Source: Acetobacteraceae bacterium
GTDB taxonomy: Bacteria; Pseudomonadota; Alphaproteobacteria; Acetobacterales; Acetobacteraceae
Assembly: GCA_022842185.1 (NCBI GenBank)
Contig: JALHQB010000047.1
Location: 1-40,418 of the forward strand
DNA length: 40,418 nt
Direction: 5' to 3'
Shown: in pieces, positions 9,793-18,858 of the stretch
Layout of the letters: every line of letters begins with the position of its first letter
How positions within the stretch are numbered: the stretch's first letter is position 1
The notes under the pieces: generated by a model
The model's database searches: none
Told to the model about the DNA's origin: nothing
What the model saw: only the letters and a program-made list of their open reading frames with translations
Position numbers and translations under genes: made by a program

Positions 9793-10179
9793 ATGAACAC
9801 GATCAATCCGCGTAGCGATGCCAAGCCCACCACGCATGACCTGACGGCGCCGACGACCGGACACCTGATCGCCGGTGCAAAGGTCGCGGGGACCGATGTG
9901 TATTCGCTGGATTCCGAACACATCGGCAGCATCGAGGACGTGATGCTCGACAAGGGTACGGGCAAGGTCGCCTATGCCGTGCTGTCCTTTGGCGGCTTCC
10001 TGGGCATGGGCTCCAAGCACTACCCGCTGCCCTGGGAGATGCTGCGCTACGACACCAATCTCGGCGGCTACGTCGTGAAGCTGAGCAAGGCGCGGCTCGA
10101 AGGCGCCCCGGTGGCCGAGGAGGGCTGGGCGGAACGCCGTCGCGCGGTGGATGATTATTGGGCGGTGCCGACGCTGTAA
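9793..10179 (+). CDS. PRC-barrel domain protein
   Basis: 128 residues. The PRC-barrel fold spans most of the protein: LIAGAKVAGTDVYSLDSEHIGSIEDVMLDKGTGKVAYAVLSFGGFLGMGSKHYPLPWEML. No signal peptide is visible. Relatives in alphaproteobacteria are often stress-related small proteins, but the biochemical role is unknown. AGGAGAA lies about seven bases before the ATG. A strong hairpin terminator follows at 10202-10233. A general-stress (EcfG) promoter was looked for but the -10 half was not found. Confidence 0.92.
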   Translation: MNTINPRSDAKPTTHDLTAPTTGHLIAGAKVAGTDVYSLDSEHIGSIEDVMLDKGTGKVAYAVLSFGGFLGMGSKHYPLPWEMLRYDTNLGGYVVKLSKARLEGAPVAEEGWAERRRAVDDYWAVPTL

Positions 10180-10201
10180 GGCATTCGGCTCGACCGAAAT
10201 G

Positions 10202-10233
10202 AAAGCCGGAGGGGCTTTGTCTCTCCGGCTTTT
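10202..10233. terminator. Bidirectional-looking intrinsic terminator
   Basis: A 10-bp stem AAAGCCGGAG/CTCCGGCTTT with an 11-base loop, continuing into TTTCGTT on the plus strand and ending in AAA on the other side, so it can act on both strands. It lies between the stop of the PRC-barrel gene and the convergent end of the AraC-type gene. Confidence 0.88.
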
Positions 10234-10253
10234 CGTTATTCCGGCAGTCAGCG

Positions 10254-11276
10254 TCAAAACGCTCGCAGACACGCGCTCAAAGACAACACATCACCGTTCA
10301 TGCTCGGTTTCCATGTCACGGCCGGCAACGCGCCGGCGCGTGCTGCGGCGCGGACATCGGACGGCGTCATGCCAAACTCGCGCCGGAAGATGCGGCTGCA
10401 GGTTGATGGTTCGGGGAAACCGCATGATTCCGCGATGGCGGCGATCGAGCGGCTATCGGCCGGATCCGACAGCGCGGCATGGATCGCCCGCAGCCGATGG
10501 CGCTGGATGTAGCGGATCACGCCGCCTTGCCCTTCCAGCAGGCGATACAATTGCGATCGCGACATGCCAACCTCGCGGCACAGGGAACCGGGATCGAGCG
10601 TTGGCGAATGCATGCGCCGCCGGATCGCTTGGCGCACCCGCTCCATGCGCGTCAGATCGAGTTGCGGACGGGCGATTGTGAGACTCGCGGCGGTCGGCGC
10701 CAGGCACGCCGCGACCATCGCTTCAATCGCGTCGCCCAGCCTATCCCCCGCATCGCTGTCCAACCCGGGCAGGGAATGTTCCAGCAGCCGCAGATAATCA
10801 GCGAGCAGCCGGCCCAGCCCACCGCCGATGACCCGTCCGCGAACCTTGTCCAGCTCGGATGCCAGTGTGACGAAGCGGTCGCGCGGCAAATACAGGTGCA
10901 GCCGGTCATCCGCGTCGCGGGCGCTCTCCACCGGTTCGCCCAGCGACAGGACGAACGGTGCGCCTGCTGGCACAAGCAGCCGATCGCCCGGCAGGCTGAT
11001 CCGCGATTCACGGGCGCCGATGCCGATCACCCAATGATCGGTCGGGTCACGCCGGATATTGGCCAGCTTGCGCACGGAATGCAGCTTCGGCGCGCGAACC
11101 CGGCTGATCACGGCGCCGCCAGCGGGCCAGATGGTGCTCTCTGCCTCGAAGGGCACGCCGGCGTCCTCCGGCTTCCAATGCAGGTCGAAAACCGGGGTGA
11201 ACCAGGCGTTCCAGGCGTCACGCTGCTGGTGGCCGGGCAATGACCGGGTTGAGAAAATCTGTGGCGCGTTCGTCAT
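10254..11276 (-). CDS. AraC-family transcriptional regulator
   Basis: 340 residues from the ATG at 11276 (MTNAPQIFSTRSLPGHQQRDAWNAW); a longer frame reaches 11327. The N-terminal 200 residues look like the AraC-binding-like effector domain of FeaR/NphR-type regulators. The C-terminal 100 residues are a double helix-turn-helix: LDPGSLCREVGMSRSQLYRLLEGQGGV and SIAAIAESCGFPEPSTCSRIFRREFGMTPSDVR. It would activate or repress a target near or far; neither neighbour is an obvious one. It ends against the terminator at 10202-10233. Effector unknown. Confidence 0.9.
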   Translation of the reverse strand: MTNAPQIFSTRSLPGHQQRDAWNAWFTPVFDLHWKPEDAGVPFEAESTIWPAGGAVISRVRAPKLHSVRKLANIRRDPTDHWVIGIGARESRISLPGDRLLVPAGAPFVLSLGEPVESARDADDRLHLYLPRDRFVTLASELDKVRGRVIGGGLGRLLADYLRLLEHSLPGLDSDAGDRLGDAIEAMVAACLAPTAASLTIARPQLDLTRMERVRQAIRRRMHSPTLDPGSLCREVGMSRSQLYRLLEGQGGVIRYIQRHRLRAIHAALSDPADSRSIAAIAESCGFPEPSTCSRIFRREFGMTPSDVRAAARAGALPAVTWKPSMNGDVLSLSACLRAF

Positions 11277-11387
11277 CCGCCATGCGCCCCCCTGCGCTCC
11301 TGGCCCAGGACACCCGGCGACACGCACCGGATCCCACCGCCACTAACGCCAACCACCCCCAGCTGCGTCAAGCATTCCGATAGCGGG

Positions 11388-12011
11388 TCAGCCCTGCTGC
11401 TGACGCCGCCGCCTTGCGCGCCGGAAGGCATAGGCGAGGTGCGCCGCATAGCCGCCGACGGCGATACCGACCAAAACCCAGGCCATCGGCTCCACCCATC
11501 CTTCGACCTTGGCGTAGTGTTCCTCAAGAAAGAAACCAGCCAGCGCCAGGAACGTCAGCCATACCGCCGACCCCAGCGCGGTCCACAGGTAGAAGACGCC
11601 GCGCGGAATCTCGACCATGCCCGCCGGCACCGAGATCAGCGTCCGCACGCCGGGAAACATGCGCCCGATGCATATCGCGAATGGCCCCCACCGCTTCAGC
11701 ATGTCGGTCGCACGGTCGAGGTCCTCTTCCTCTACCGCAAACCACTTGCCGAAGCGCACGACCAGCGGGCGGAACCTTTCGACGCCCAGCCAGCGGCCGA
11801 GCTCGTACCAGAACAGGTTGCCCACCAGCGTCCCGGCCACCGCGAAGACGATCAACCACACCAGGGACATCTGCCCGCGCGCGGCGGCGAAGCCGGACGC
11901 CGCCATGATCAATTCGGATGGAATGGGCGGGAAAAGGTTCTCCAGCACCATCAGCGCGAAGACGCCCCACAGGCCCCCGGCGGCGACCATCTCGGTGACC
12001 CACTGGAACAT
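11388..12011 (-). CDS. DedA-family membrane protein
   Basis: 207 residues with several membrane segments. Family features are LENLFPPIPSELIMAASGFAAARGQ, GTLVGNLFWYELGRWLG and GRMFPGVRTLISVPAGMVEIPRGVF. DedA/SNARE-associated proteins act in lipid scrambling or recycling of undecaprenyl phosphate and related carriers. The C-terminus is strongly basic (FRRARRRRQQQG). Its ATG directly follows the TAG stop of the glycosyltransferase gene, so the two are co-translated; both may handle undecaprenyl-linked intermediates. Confidence 0.93.
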   Translation of the reverse strand: MFQWVTEMVAAGGLWGVFALMVLENLFPPIPSELIMAASGFAAARGQMSLVWLIVFAVAGTLVGNLFWYELGRWLGVERFRPLVVRFGKWFAVEEEDLDRATDMLKRWGPFAICIGRMFPGVRTLISVPAGMVEIPRGVFYLWTALGSAVWLTFLALAGFFLEEHYAKVEGWVEPMAWVLVGIAVGGYAAHLAYAFRRARRRRQQQG

Positions 12012-13700
12012 CTAATCCACCTTGAACAAGGACATGGCGACCCAGCGGCCGCGCACGTAGTTCAGCCCGGTGACGATGCCGAGTTCCCGCACCGCCAGGC
12101 CGCGTTCCGCCGCAGCACGCCGGAAGGCCGCTTCCTGCCTGTCATTCACGGCGGCAATGCGGCCGGGGCCTTCGGCCAGGAATGCCGCCGCCGCCGCACC
12201 ATCGCGCAGCAGTCGGATGTCCCCGCCCATGGCAAACTGCAGGGACGGTTCATGATGCCCCACGACGCCGAAATCCCGGGCCGGCAGGCCGGGCGCCGCG
12301 GCAGCGACCTGCGCGGCGAGCCGCGGCGAAAGCCACACCGCCTGCAGGCGCGGGATGACGCCTTCAAGCACGCTGGCATACAGCGGCACCGCCAGGATCG
12401 CCCCGACCAGCGCCGCGCGGCCCCATTGCCCCCGGTTGCCCATGCGCACCAGCGCCCAGGTCAGCGTGGCGCCGGCCACAACCCCAAGGATGGCGTAGAT
12501 CGAGATCCGTCCGTCCACCCTGAAGACGGCATATCCTGCCAGCAGCGGCAGCCCTGTTGCCACGCCACCCAAGGCCACGCCGGCCAGCCAATCCACCCAT
12601 CGCGGCGGCGCGACGCGCAGCGGGTCCATCGCCCAGCGCGCGCCCAGCAGCATCAGCGCGGGGAAGGCCGGCAGGGTGTAGTGCGGCAGCTTGGTCGCCA
12701 CCGCTTCGAACAGCAGCCAGGTCGGCACCGCCCAGGCCAGCAGGAAGCGCACGGCCGGTTGCATCCGGTCGGCCCATGACCCCGGCAAGGCCCGCAGCAC
12801 GATCCAGGCCGATGGGAAGGCCGTGATGCCAAAGATCGCGGCATACATCCCCGGCGGCCCCCAATGGGCTTCCTCGCCGGACGATACCTTGCCGAGCATG
12901 TCGCCGCCGATCGCGTCGGCAAAGAACTGGCCTTCGGTGGCAATGCCGATGGCGACGAACCATGGCGCGGCGCACAGCACCATCAGCGGAATGCCCCACC
13001 CCGCGCGCAACGCGCCCAACCAGGGCGCCGAAGGCTTCCACCAGGGGGACCCCGCCGGCCGGTCCATCGCCGCGAGCGTCAATCCAGCCAGCAGCGGCAC
13101 CATCGGCGCGATGGGTCCCTTCAGCAGGATGCCGACGCCCAGCACCGCCCAGAATCCCGCCGCCTGCCCCGCAGTGAAGGATTGCGGCGTCAGATATGCG
13201 CGGCCCATCAACCCCATGGCGATGGTGATGGTCGCCAGCAGCGCGGCATCGGTCTTGGCGATGTGGGTTTCAACCAGAAGCACCATGCACGGCGCCAGCA
13301 TCGCCGCGGCGATGAAGGCCGCCCGCCGCCCAACCAGCGCCCGGCCCAGAAGGCAGGTCGCCAGCACCGCGACCAGCGCACCGATCAGCGATGGCAGCCG
13401 ATACGCCCAGATCGAACCCCGCGCCGGGATGCCCGCCGCTTCCAGTCCGTGAACAACGGCGGCCTGCGCCCAATGGATGCCGGCCGGCTTCTTGTTGCGA
13501 TCCACTTCGCCGAGACGGATGCGGACATAGTCGCCGCTCTCGACCATCTGGCGGCTGGCCTGGGCGAAACGGGATTCGTCGCGGTCACCGGCCGGGATGG
13601 TGAAGAAGCCAGGCAGCCACAGCAAAAGGCACAACAGCAGCAGCCACGGGGCCGGCCGTCGCGTCTCAGGCAGCCGGTCGAGGAAGGCAGCAGCGCGCAT
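12012..13700 (-). CDS. ArnT-like family 39 membrane glycosyltransferase
   Basis: 562 residues, polytopic. The N-terminal region shows the GT39/GT83 pattern: PGFFTIPAGDRDESRFAQASRQMVESGDYVRIRLGEVDRNKKPAGIHWAQA, with the acidic DRDESRFA motif that binds metal and lipid-phosphate sugar donor. About ten further hydrophobic segments follow and a soluble C-terminal part of about 130 residues. Enzymes of this type move a sugar (for example aminoarabinose) from undecaprenyl phosphate to lipid A or another acceptor in the periplasm. Donor and acceptor cannot be told. Translationally adjacent to the DedA gene. Confidence 0.88.
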   Translation of the reverse strand: MRAAAFLDRLPETRRPAPWLLLLCLLLWLPGFFTIPAGDRDESRFAQASRQMVESGDYVRIRLGEVDRNKKPAGIHWAQAAVVHGLEAAGIPARGSIWAYRLPSLIGALVAVLATCLLGRALVGRRAAFIAAAMLAPCMVLLVETHIAKTDAALLATITIAMGLMGRAYLTPQSFTAGQAAGFWAVLGVGILLKGPIAPMVPLLAGLTLAAMDRPAGSPWWKPSAPWLGALRAGWGIPLMVLCAAPWFVAIGIATEGQFFADAIGGDMLGKVSSGEEAHWGPPGMYAAIFGITAFPSAWIVLRALPGSWADRMQPAVRFLLAWAVPTWLLFEAVATKLPHYTLPAFPALMLLGARWAMDPLRVAPPRWVDWLAGVALGGVATGLPLLAGYAVFRVDGRISIYAILGVVAGATLTWALVRMGNRGQWGRAALVGAILAVPLYASVLEGVIPRLQAVWLSPRLAAQVAAAAPGLPARDFGVVGHHEPSLQFAMGGDIRLLRDGAAAAAFLAEGPGRIAAVNDRQEAAFRRAAAERGLAVRELGIVTGLNYVRGRWVAMSLFKVD

Positions 13701-13805
13701 CGCGCGGGGCGTCTAGCACGCAACGTGCCTCGAGGCCATGAAGCCTGCCGGTAATGAAGCACGAGCGCAATGAACCGACCGCGTCCGGAACATGCCAGGC
13801 GGCCC

Positions 13806-16800
13806 TTACTGCGGCGCGTGCCGGTCCAGCAGGGCATCCGGCAGCACCATCACCCGTGCGCCGTAGGTCCAGACCAGCGCGCATTCTACCGCCCGGCCGG
13901 GAAAGGCAGCGCGCAGCAGGGCGCGATAGGCGGCCATCTGGCGCAGATACAGCGGCGCCACCGCCTCGGCAGTCACCGGTGGCGGGCGGTTGGTCTTGTA
14001 GTCCAGCACCAGCACGCGATCGGCCGTGACCAGCAGCCGGTCCACCTGGCCGGCAATCAGCCGCCCTCCGACGCGGCCCGCGAGCGGGGCCTCGGCCAGG
14101 CTCGCAGGACCCAGGGCGTCCGCCAGCAGCGGGTTGGCCAGCAGCGCGGTTACCTCGGCCAGCACCGCCGCCGCCTCGTCCGACCCCAGTCCGTGGCCTG
14201 GTCGGGCGAGGAAGCGATGCGCCATGGCGGCGCGCTGGCTGGGCGCATGGTCGGGCAAATGTTGCAGCAGGGCATGCACCAGGCGGCCGCGACGGAAGCG
14301 CAACCCGCGGGGATCATCGGCGGGCCGCGGCGGGGCGGCAGGCGTTTCTTCCTCACCGGGCAGGGCGGATGGTGCAACGGCGCCCTCGGGCGCCTCGGAC
14401 GGCGCCGGCCGGCGCGCCCAGTCCGGCAGCGCGGCGGCGGCGACACGGGCGTGGGGCGGATTTTCCGGCTTCGGGGCCTCGGATTGCGAGCCATCAAGCC
14501 GCCGGATCGTCGCCTCCGGTGGGAACAGGCCACCGGCGGCGCCGAATGAGGTCGGATCGAAGGGGATCTCCACCGCGCCAGGCAGCCGCGCGAAGCCGCC
14601 TTCGACCAATCGATACCAGGACCCGTCGGGAACCGATTTGCCGCCCTGCCAGCCGCAGACGATGACGCGATCCTCCGCCCTGGTCAGCGCCACGTACAGC
14701 AGCCGGTGGCGTTCCCGCGCATCGGCGTCCTGGTCGTGCTGGCGGCGCGCGGCCAGCGCGGCCGCGTCGAAGCCTTCCTGGCGTGGCGCCCAGGCCGGCA
14801 GGTCATCGTCCAGCCAGCGCAGCGTCGCGCGATCGCGCGGTTCGGCCGTGGTGTCAGGCAGGATGACGATCGGTGCCTGCAACCCCTTGGCGCCATGCAC
14901 GGTCATGATGCGCACGGCATCGCCCGCACCTTCGGTTTCGCGCTTCACCTCGGCGCCACCCTGGCGCAGCTGCTGCACGAAGCCTTGCAACGATGGCGGG
15001 CGCGACCCCTCGTACTGCAGCGACGCATTGAGGAATTCGTCGAGCGGATCGGCCGCGTCGGGACCGAGCCGTGCCAGCATCCGCGCCCGCCCTGCTCGCG
15101 TGTCCAGTGGTCCTGGCGCGCCCAGCACGCCGGCGAACAGCGCGTGCGGCGTCGCGAGATCGGCCCGCGCCATCAGGCCCGCAAGCCAATCCGCGACGCG
15201 CCCGAAGCGCGATCCCGCGCCACGATGCGCCACGAGCGCCGACCACAGCGCGCCCTGCCGCGGCTGCGCCAGCGCGAGGAGGTCGTCCTCATCCAACCCG
15301 ACGAGCGGCGATTTCAGCAATGCCGCGAGCGAAAGATCGTCTTCCGGCAAAAGCAGGACATCGGCCAGGGCGAGCATGTCCTGCACCGCGATCTGCTCGG
15401 CAAGAACCATGCGATCGACGCCGCCGACCGGAATGCGGAGGTCCTTGAGCGCGCGGACGAGCGATGGCACGAAACCGCCACGCGCGCGCGCGCGTACCAG
15501 CACCAGGATGTCCCCCGGGCGCACCCGTCGGCCATGCGGCTGCGCCGCGGCAAGCCCGGTATCGACGCGGGCGGGCAGTGTCTCGGTATTCACCATGTGG
15601 TGGATGCGCTGCGCCAACAGCGCGGCCAGGCGCTGCGGCGCGCCTTCGGCATCGACAGGCGTTTCGGGCGGTGACCAGGGGGGCGGCTCGTCGGCATCCG
15701 CGGCGGTCAGCAGCGGCCACAGTTCCACCTGCCCGGCCTGGCCGGCGCGATCGGCGAAGTGGCGCAGGGTTTCCCCGTCCGGCACGACGCCCTCACGCGC
15801 GGCGCCATCGGCGAAGACCGCATCGACCAGGGCAAGCACCGATTCGGTCGAACGGAACGACACGTCGAGCGCGACGGGGCGGAATTCCCGTCCGGCTTCC
15901 GGAACCGCCGCCGCGTAGTGCGTGCGTTCGCGCGCAAAGCCTTCCGCATCCGCGCCCTGGAAGCGATAGATCGACTGTTTTTCATCACCCACGGCGAAGA
16001 TGCTGCGCCCATCCTGCCGCGCGCCGAGACCGGCGAAGAATTCCGACGTCAGCGCCCGGACGATGCCCCATTGGTCGGGGTTGGAATCCTGCGCCTCATC
16101 CAGCAGGACATGATCGAGGCCGCCATCGAGCTTGAACAGCACCCAGGCACTGCCGGGATCTTCCAGCAGGCGTTCGGCGCCACGGATCAGGTCATCGTAA
16201 TCGAGCATGCCGGCGCGGCGCTTCGCCGCGTCATAGCGCTGCAGAACCGGCGTGCCGATCGACAGCAGCGCGACGGTCGCCGCCAGCACGCGCGCCGCCG
16301 CTCGGGCCTCCTGAACGTCGGCGACGCGAAGTCCCTCGGCCCGCATCGCCGGCAGCAGCCCGTCGTAATCCGCTGCGATGCGCTTGTCCTTGGTGACCAG
16401 GCCGCGATCGGCACGCACGCTGCCGTCAGCCGTCAGGAAGACCGACTTCCATTCGTCCCAGCGCGCCGCGCGCCCTGCGATGTCGAGCGCAAGCCACTCC
16501 GCCATCCGCGTCGCATTGCGTTGGTCGGTCTTTTCATTGCCGCTGAGCCCGAGCCGCCGCGCGACCGACAGCAGCGGCGCCGGGTCGATGTCGCAGGCTG
16601 TCTCGATCAGCTTGTCTTCGCGGGTCTGGCCCGGCACCAAGCCCAGCGCATGCGCCAATGCGGGTTCGAGGCCCGCAACGCCCTGCCGACGTTCCACCGC
16701 CCGCAGCAGGCGCCCGCGATCCTGAGCGAGCGTGCCGATCACCTCCGCGAAGCGGGTGGGCGGGACCAGACGCGCGAGCTTCTCCAGCGCCGCGCGGTCG

Positions 16801-17321
16801 AGGGCGGCGGCGGCGAGCACCGCCTCGCGTTCCCGCGCCAGCATGGCGCGCGCGTCCTGTTCCTCGACCACCGCGAATTGCGGGGCAAGGCCCGCTTCCA
16901 GCGGGAAGGCGCGCAACAGGGATTGCGCGAAGGCATGGATGGTCGAAATCCGCATCCCGCCCGCCTGTTCCAGCACGCGCACGAACAGGGCGCGGGCCGC
17001 GCGCAGTTCCTCGGCATCCGGCCGCCGCCCCGTCAGTCCGGCCAGCGTGTCGGCAAGCGCCACGTCTTCCGCCGTTGCCCAGCCGCCAAGCGCCTTCGCC
17101 AGCCGCGTGGCCATCTCCGCCGCCGCCGCCTTGGTGAAGGTCAGGCACAGGATCCGCCCCGGCTGCACCCCGGCCAAAAGCAGCCGCAGCACGCGATCGG
17201 TCAGCAGCTTGGTCTTGCCGGACCCGGCGGAGGCCTCGACCCAGGCGGAGGATGCGGGGTCCGACGCGCGCGACTGCGCCGCCTCGGCGCGCGCGCGGGG
17301 TGTGGCGGCCGGCGCGTTCAG
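13806..17321 (-). CDS. addA: Double-strand break repair helicase-nuclease AddA
   Basis: About 1171 residues when read from a CTG at 17319-17321. AddA is the UvrD-like helicase and nuclease subunit of AddAB, which resects double-strand breaks for RecA. The Walker A motif ASAGSGKTK (about residues 30-38) lies before the first canonical start, a GTG at 17192, so the true start must be upstream; no in-frame ATG, GTG or TTG is there. The CTG overlaps the stop of the upstream gene as CTGA. Other motifs are LCLTFTKAAAAEMA, LDEAQDSNPDQW, VGDEKQSIYRFQGAD, IMTVHGAKGLQAPIV and YVALTRAEDRV. A C-terminal RecB-type nuclease has GQVDRLL...VLVLDYKTNR. The usual partner addB is not next to it. Confidence 0.93.
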   Translation of the reverse strand: MNAPAATPRARAEAAQSRASDPASSAWVEASAGSGKTKLLTDRVLRLLLAGVQPGRILCLTFTKAAAAEMATRLAKALGGWATAEDVALADTLAGLTGRRPDAEELRAARALFVRVLEQAGGMRISTIHAFAQSLLRAFPLEAGLAPQFAVVEEQDARAMLAREREAVLAAAALDRAALEKLARLVPPTRFAEVIGTLAQDRGRLLRAVERRQGVAGLEPALAHALGLVPGQTREDKLIETACDIDPAPLLSVARRLGLSGNEKTDQRNATRMAEWLALDIAGRAARWDEWKSVFLTADGSVRADRGLVTKDKRIAADYDGLLPAMRAEGLRVADVQEARAAARVLAATVALLSIGTPVLQRYDAAKRRAGMLDYDDLIRGAERLLEDPGSAWVLFKLDGGLDHVLLDEAQDSNPDQWGIVRALTSEFFAGLGARQDGRSIFAVGDEKQSIYRFQGADAEGFARERTHYAAAVPEAGREFRPVALDVSFRSTESVLALVDAVFADGAAREGVVPDGETLRHFADRAGQAGQVELWPLLTAADADEPPPWSPPETPVDAEGAPQRLAALLAQRIHHMVNTETLPARVDTGLAAAQPHGRRVRPGDILVLVRARARGGFVPSLVRALKDLRIPVGGVDRMVLAEQIAVQDMLALADVLLLPEDDLSLAALLKSPLVGLDEDDLLALAQPRQGALWSALVAHRGAGSRFGRVADWLAGLMARADLATPHALFAGVLGAPGPLDTRAGRARMLARLGPDAADPLDEFLNASLQYEGSRPPSLQGFVQQLRQGGAEVKRETEGAGDAVRIMTVHGAKGLQAPIVILPDTTAEPRDRATLRWLDDDLPAWAPRQEGFDAAALAARRQHDQDADARERHRLLYVALTRAEDRVIVCGWQGGKSVPDGSWYRLVEGGFARLPGAVEIPFDPTSFGAAGGLFPPEATIRRLDGSQSEAPKPENPPHARVAAAALPDWARRPAPSEAPEGAVAPSALPGEEETPAAPPRPADDPRGLRFRRGRLVHALLQHLPDHAPSQRAAMAHRFLARPGHGLGSDEAAAVLAEVTALLANPLLADALGPASLAEAPLAGRVGGRLIAGQVDRLLVTADRVLVLDYKTNRPPPVTAEAVAPLYLRQMAAYRALLRAAFPGRAVECALVWTYGARVMVLPDALLDRHAPQ

Positions 17322-17878
17322 AAGGGCCGACCCGCCGCCGGCTGGCCGATCAGCGGCACCACCGCATTGGCCAGATGCGCGAACAGCGCCGCATCGTCCC
17401 GGCCCTGGCGATTGCAGGTGATGACGGCCGTCCAGACCACGCGCTGCGTCGCGCGTTCGCGCAGGTCGATGCTGCCCGAGACACGCAGCGTCGGCACATT
17501 GCGTCCGCCGGCGCGCGGCACGTTCTGCGTCCAGGTGATGTCGTCGCTCTCGCGGAAGGTCCGGCCGGAGGTACGGTCGTTGAAGCCGCCGAAATTGTCG
17601 CCCTCGATCGAGGTGCCGCCGCGCCAGGACAGGATGAAGGGCGCGTCCGCATCCACGCGCCGCCCGGCATTGGCAAGCGCACCCAACACGGCGTCGCGCA
17701 GCGCCCGTTCATTGGGGCTGCCACCCGCGCGGTCGGGCACCGCCACGGTCGCGTCGCGTGGCACCGGCGCGAAGGCATTCGCCGAGATGCGGCCCGGACA
17801 GGCGGATTGCGCGAAGGCCGGGCCGGCGCCGAGCAACAAGGCCGTGAGCGTGGTGAGGCGAAGGGCGATGCCGCGCAT
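17318..17878 (-). CDS. Small exported protein of unknown function upstream of addA
   Basis: 186 residues from the ATG at 17878, preceded by GAGGA; a longer frame starts at 17911. A cleavable signal peptide is clear (MRGIALRLTTLTALLLGAGPAFAQ). The mature part ends in a segment TLRVSGSIDLRERATQRVVWTAVITCNRQG followed by DDAALFAHLANAVVPLIGQ, which loosely resembles DUF4136-type envelope proteins; I cannot name the family with confidence. Its TGA stop overlaps the proposed CTG start of addA. It occupies the place where addB is often found, but is unrelated to AddB. Confidence 0.8.
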   Translation of the reverse strand: MRGIALRLTTLTALLLGAGPAFAQSACPGRISANAFAPVPRDATVAVPDRAGGSPNERALRDAVLGALANAGRRVDADAPFILSWRGGTSIEGDNFGGFNDRTSGRTFRESDDITWTQNVPRAGGRNVPTLRVSGSIDLRERATQRVVWTAVITCNRQGRDDAALFAHLANAVVPLIGQPAAGRPF

Positions 17879-17913
17879 GGTGATTCCTCGGCTGGCTCGG
17901 TGACTTGCCAACA

Positions 17914-17949
17914 GTAGAGCAGATCGCTCCCGCCTGGAATCGGCGGCAC
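17914..17949 (-). repeat. Dispersed short repeat, copy C
   Basis: On the minus strand this carries TTCCAGGCGGGAGCGATCTG followed by CTCTA, nearly matching copy B (39617-39651) and related to copy A (30901-30933). It lies in the gap between the YeeE gene and the small exported protein gene. Confidence 0.55.
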
Positions 17950-17995
17950 GGGAGCGAACGCCGTTGTACGCAAGCAGGTCGAGCCGAGACCGGGA

Positions 17996-18436
17996 TCAGG
18001 CGCGCCGATTGGCAAGCCAGCGCGCCGCGCCCATCCCTGCCATCATCGCCACGACGAACATCAGCGCCGCCCCACCACCGGTGGCCAGGGCGGTGAAGGC
18101 GGGTCCGGGGCAGAAACCCGCCAGGCCCCAGCCGACACCGAAGATCGCCGGGCCGATCACGATCCGCGCATCGATGCCCGTCTTGCCCGGCAGGTGGAAG
18201 CTCTCGCCGAAGACCGGCTGGGCAGCGCGCAGCACCAACCGGAAGCCGATGAAGGTCACGGCGATCGCGCCGGCCAAGACGAAGGCGAGGCTCGGATCCC
18301 AGCCGCCGCTGCGGATGGCCCCGATATCGAGGAAGTTCAGGACCTTCGCGGGATTCGACATGCCCGCGATGACCAGGCCAAGCCCAAAGACCAGGCCAAT
18401 GGCGAATTGCACGACGACCGCCATGAAGCGCCTCAC
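17996..18436 (-). CDS. YeeE/YedE-family transporter subunit (DUF6691-like half)
   Basis: 146 residues, four or so membrane segments. Features are QFAIGLVFGLGLVIAGMSNPAKVLNFLDI and IVIGPAIFGVGWGLAGFCPGPAFTALATG, where the Cys in GFCPGP corresponds to the conserved thiol used by YeeE/YedE proteins in moving thiosulfate or other sulfur species. With the gene before it, it makes the split two-subunit form of the transporter. The start ATG overlaps the stop of that gene as ATGA. Confidence 0.92.
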   Translation of the reverse strand: MRRFMAVVVQFAIGLVFGLGLVIAGMSNPAKVLNFLDIGAIRSGGWDPSLAFVLAGAIAVTFIGFRLVLRAAQPVFGESFHLPGKTGIDARIVIGPAIFGVGWGLAGFCPGPAFTALATGGGAALMFVVAMMAGMGAARWLANRRA

Positions 18437-18858
18437 ATCAAATGCCGGGTCAGATACACAGTGGCGATTGCGGTCGCCATGAACACGCCGGTGGCGACCA
18501 AAGATCGGGGCGACAGCCGCGACAAGCCACAGACCCCGTGGCCGGACGTGCAGCCATTGCCCCAGACCGCGCCGAACCCGACCAGCAGCCCCGCGACAAC
18601 CAGCAGGGCTGGCCCGGCCTCGATGTGAAGGTCCGGGGCGCTGCCGGTGACCATCATTACCACGACCGGTGCCGCGACGAGGCCGAGGATGAAAGCGAGG
18701 CGCCCCGCGACGTCGCCACCCGCATAGGGGGGCAGCAGACGCACCGCGATCCCGCTGACGCCCGCGATGCGGCCCATAGTTGCCATCAGCATCACCGCCG
18801 CGGCGCCGATCAGCGCGCCGCCGAGGAACGAGGCGAAGGGGGTGAATTCGGTGTTCAC
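18433..18858 (-). CDS. YeeE/YedE-family transporter subunit (first half)
   Basis: 141 residues from a GTG at 18858 (VNTEFTPFASFLGGALIGAAAV), the usual N-terminus of this family; a longer ATG frame starts at 18906. The conserved thiol motif is GAVWGNGCTSGHGVCGLSRLSPRSLVATGVFM. Together with the following gene it should form a membrane transporter for a sulfur compound. In other proteobacteria such pairs sit with an ArsR-type persulfide-sensing repressor and persulfide dioxygenase; neither is found here, but the promoter at 19088-19117 has an operator-like palindrome. Confidence 0.92.
   Translation of the reverse strand: MNTEFTPFASFLGGALIGAAAVMLMATMGRIAGVSGIAVRLLPPYAGGDVAGRLAFILGLVAAPVVVMMVTGSAPDLHIEAGPALLVVAGLLVGFGAVWGNGCTSGHGVCGLSRLSPRSLVATGVFMATAIATVYLTRHLM

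Noticed and set aside
15759..17903. 714-codon plus-strand open frame opposite addA
   Set aside because: Antisense shadow; all AddA motifs are read on the minus strand.
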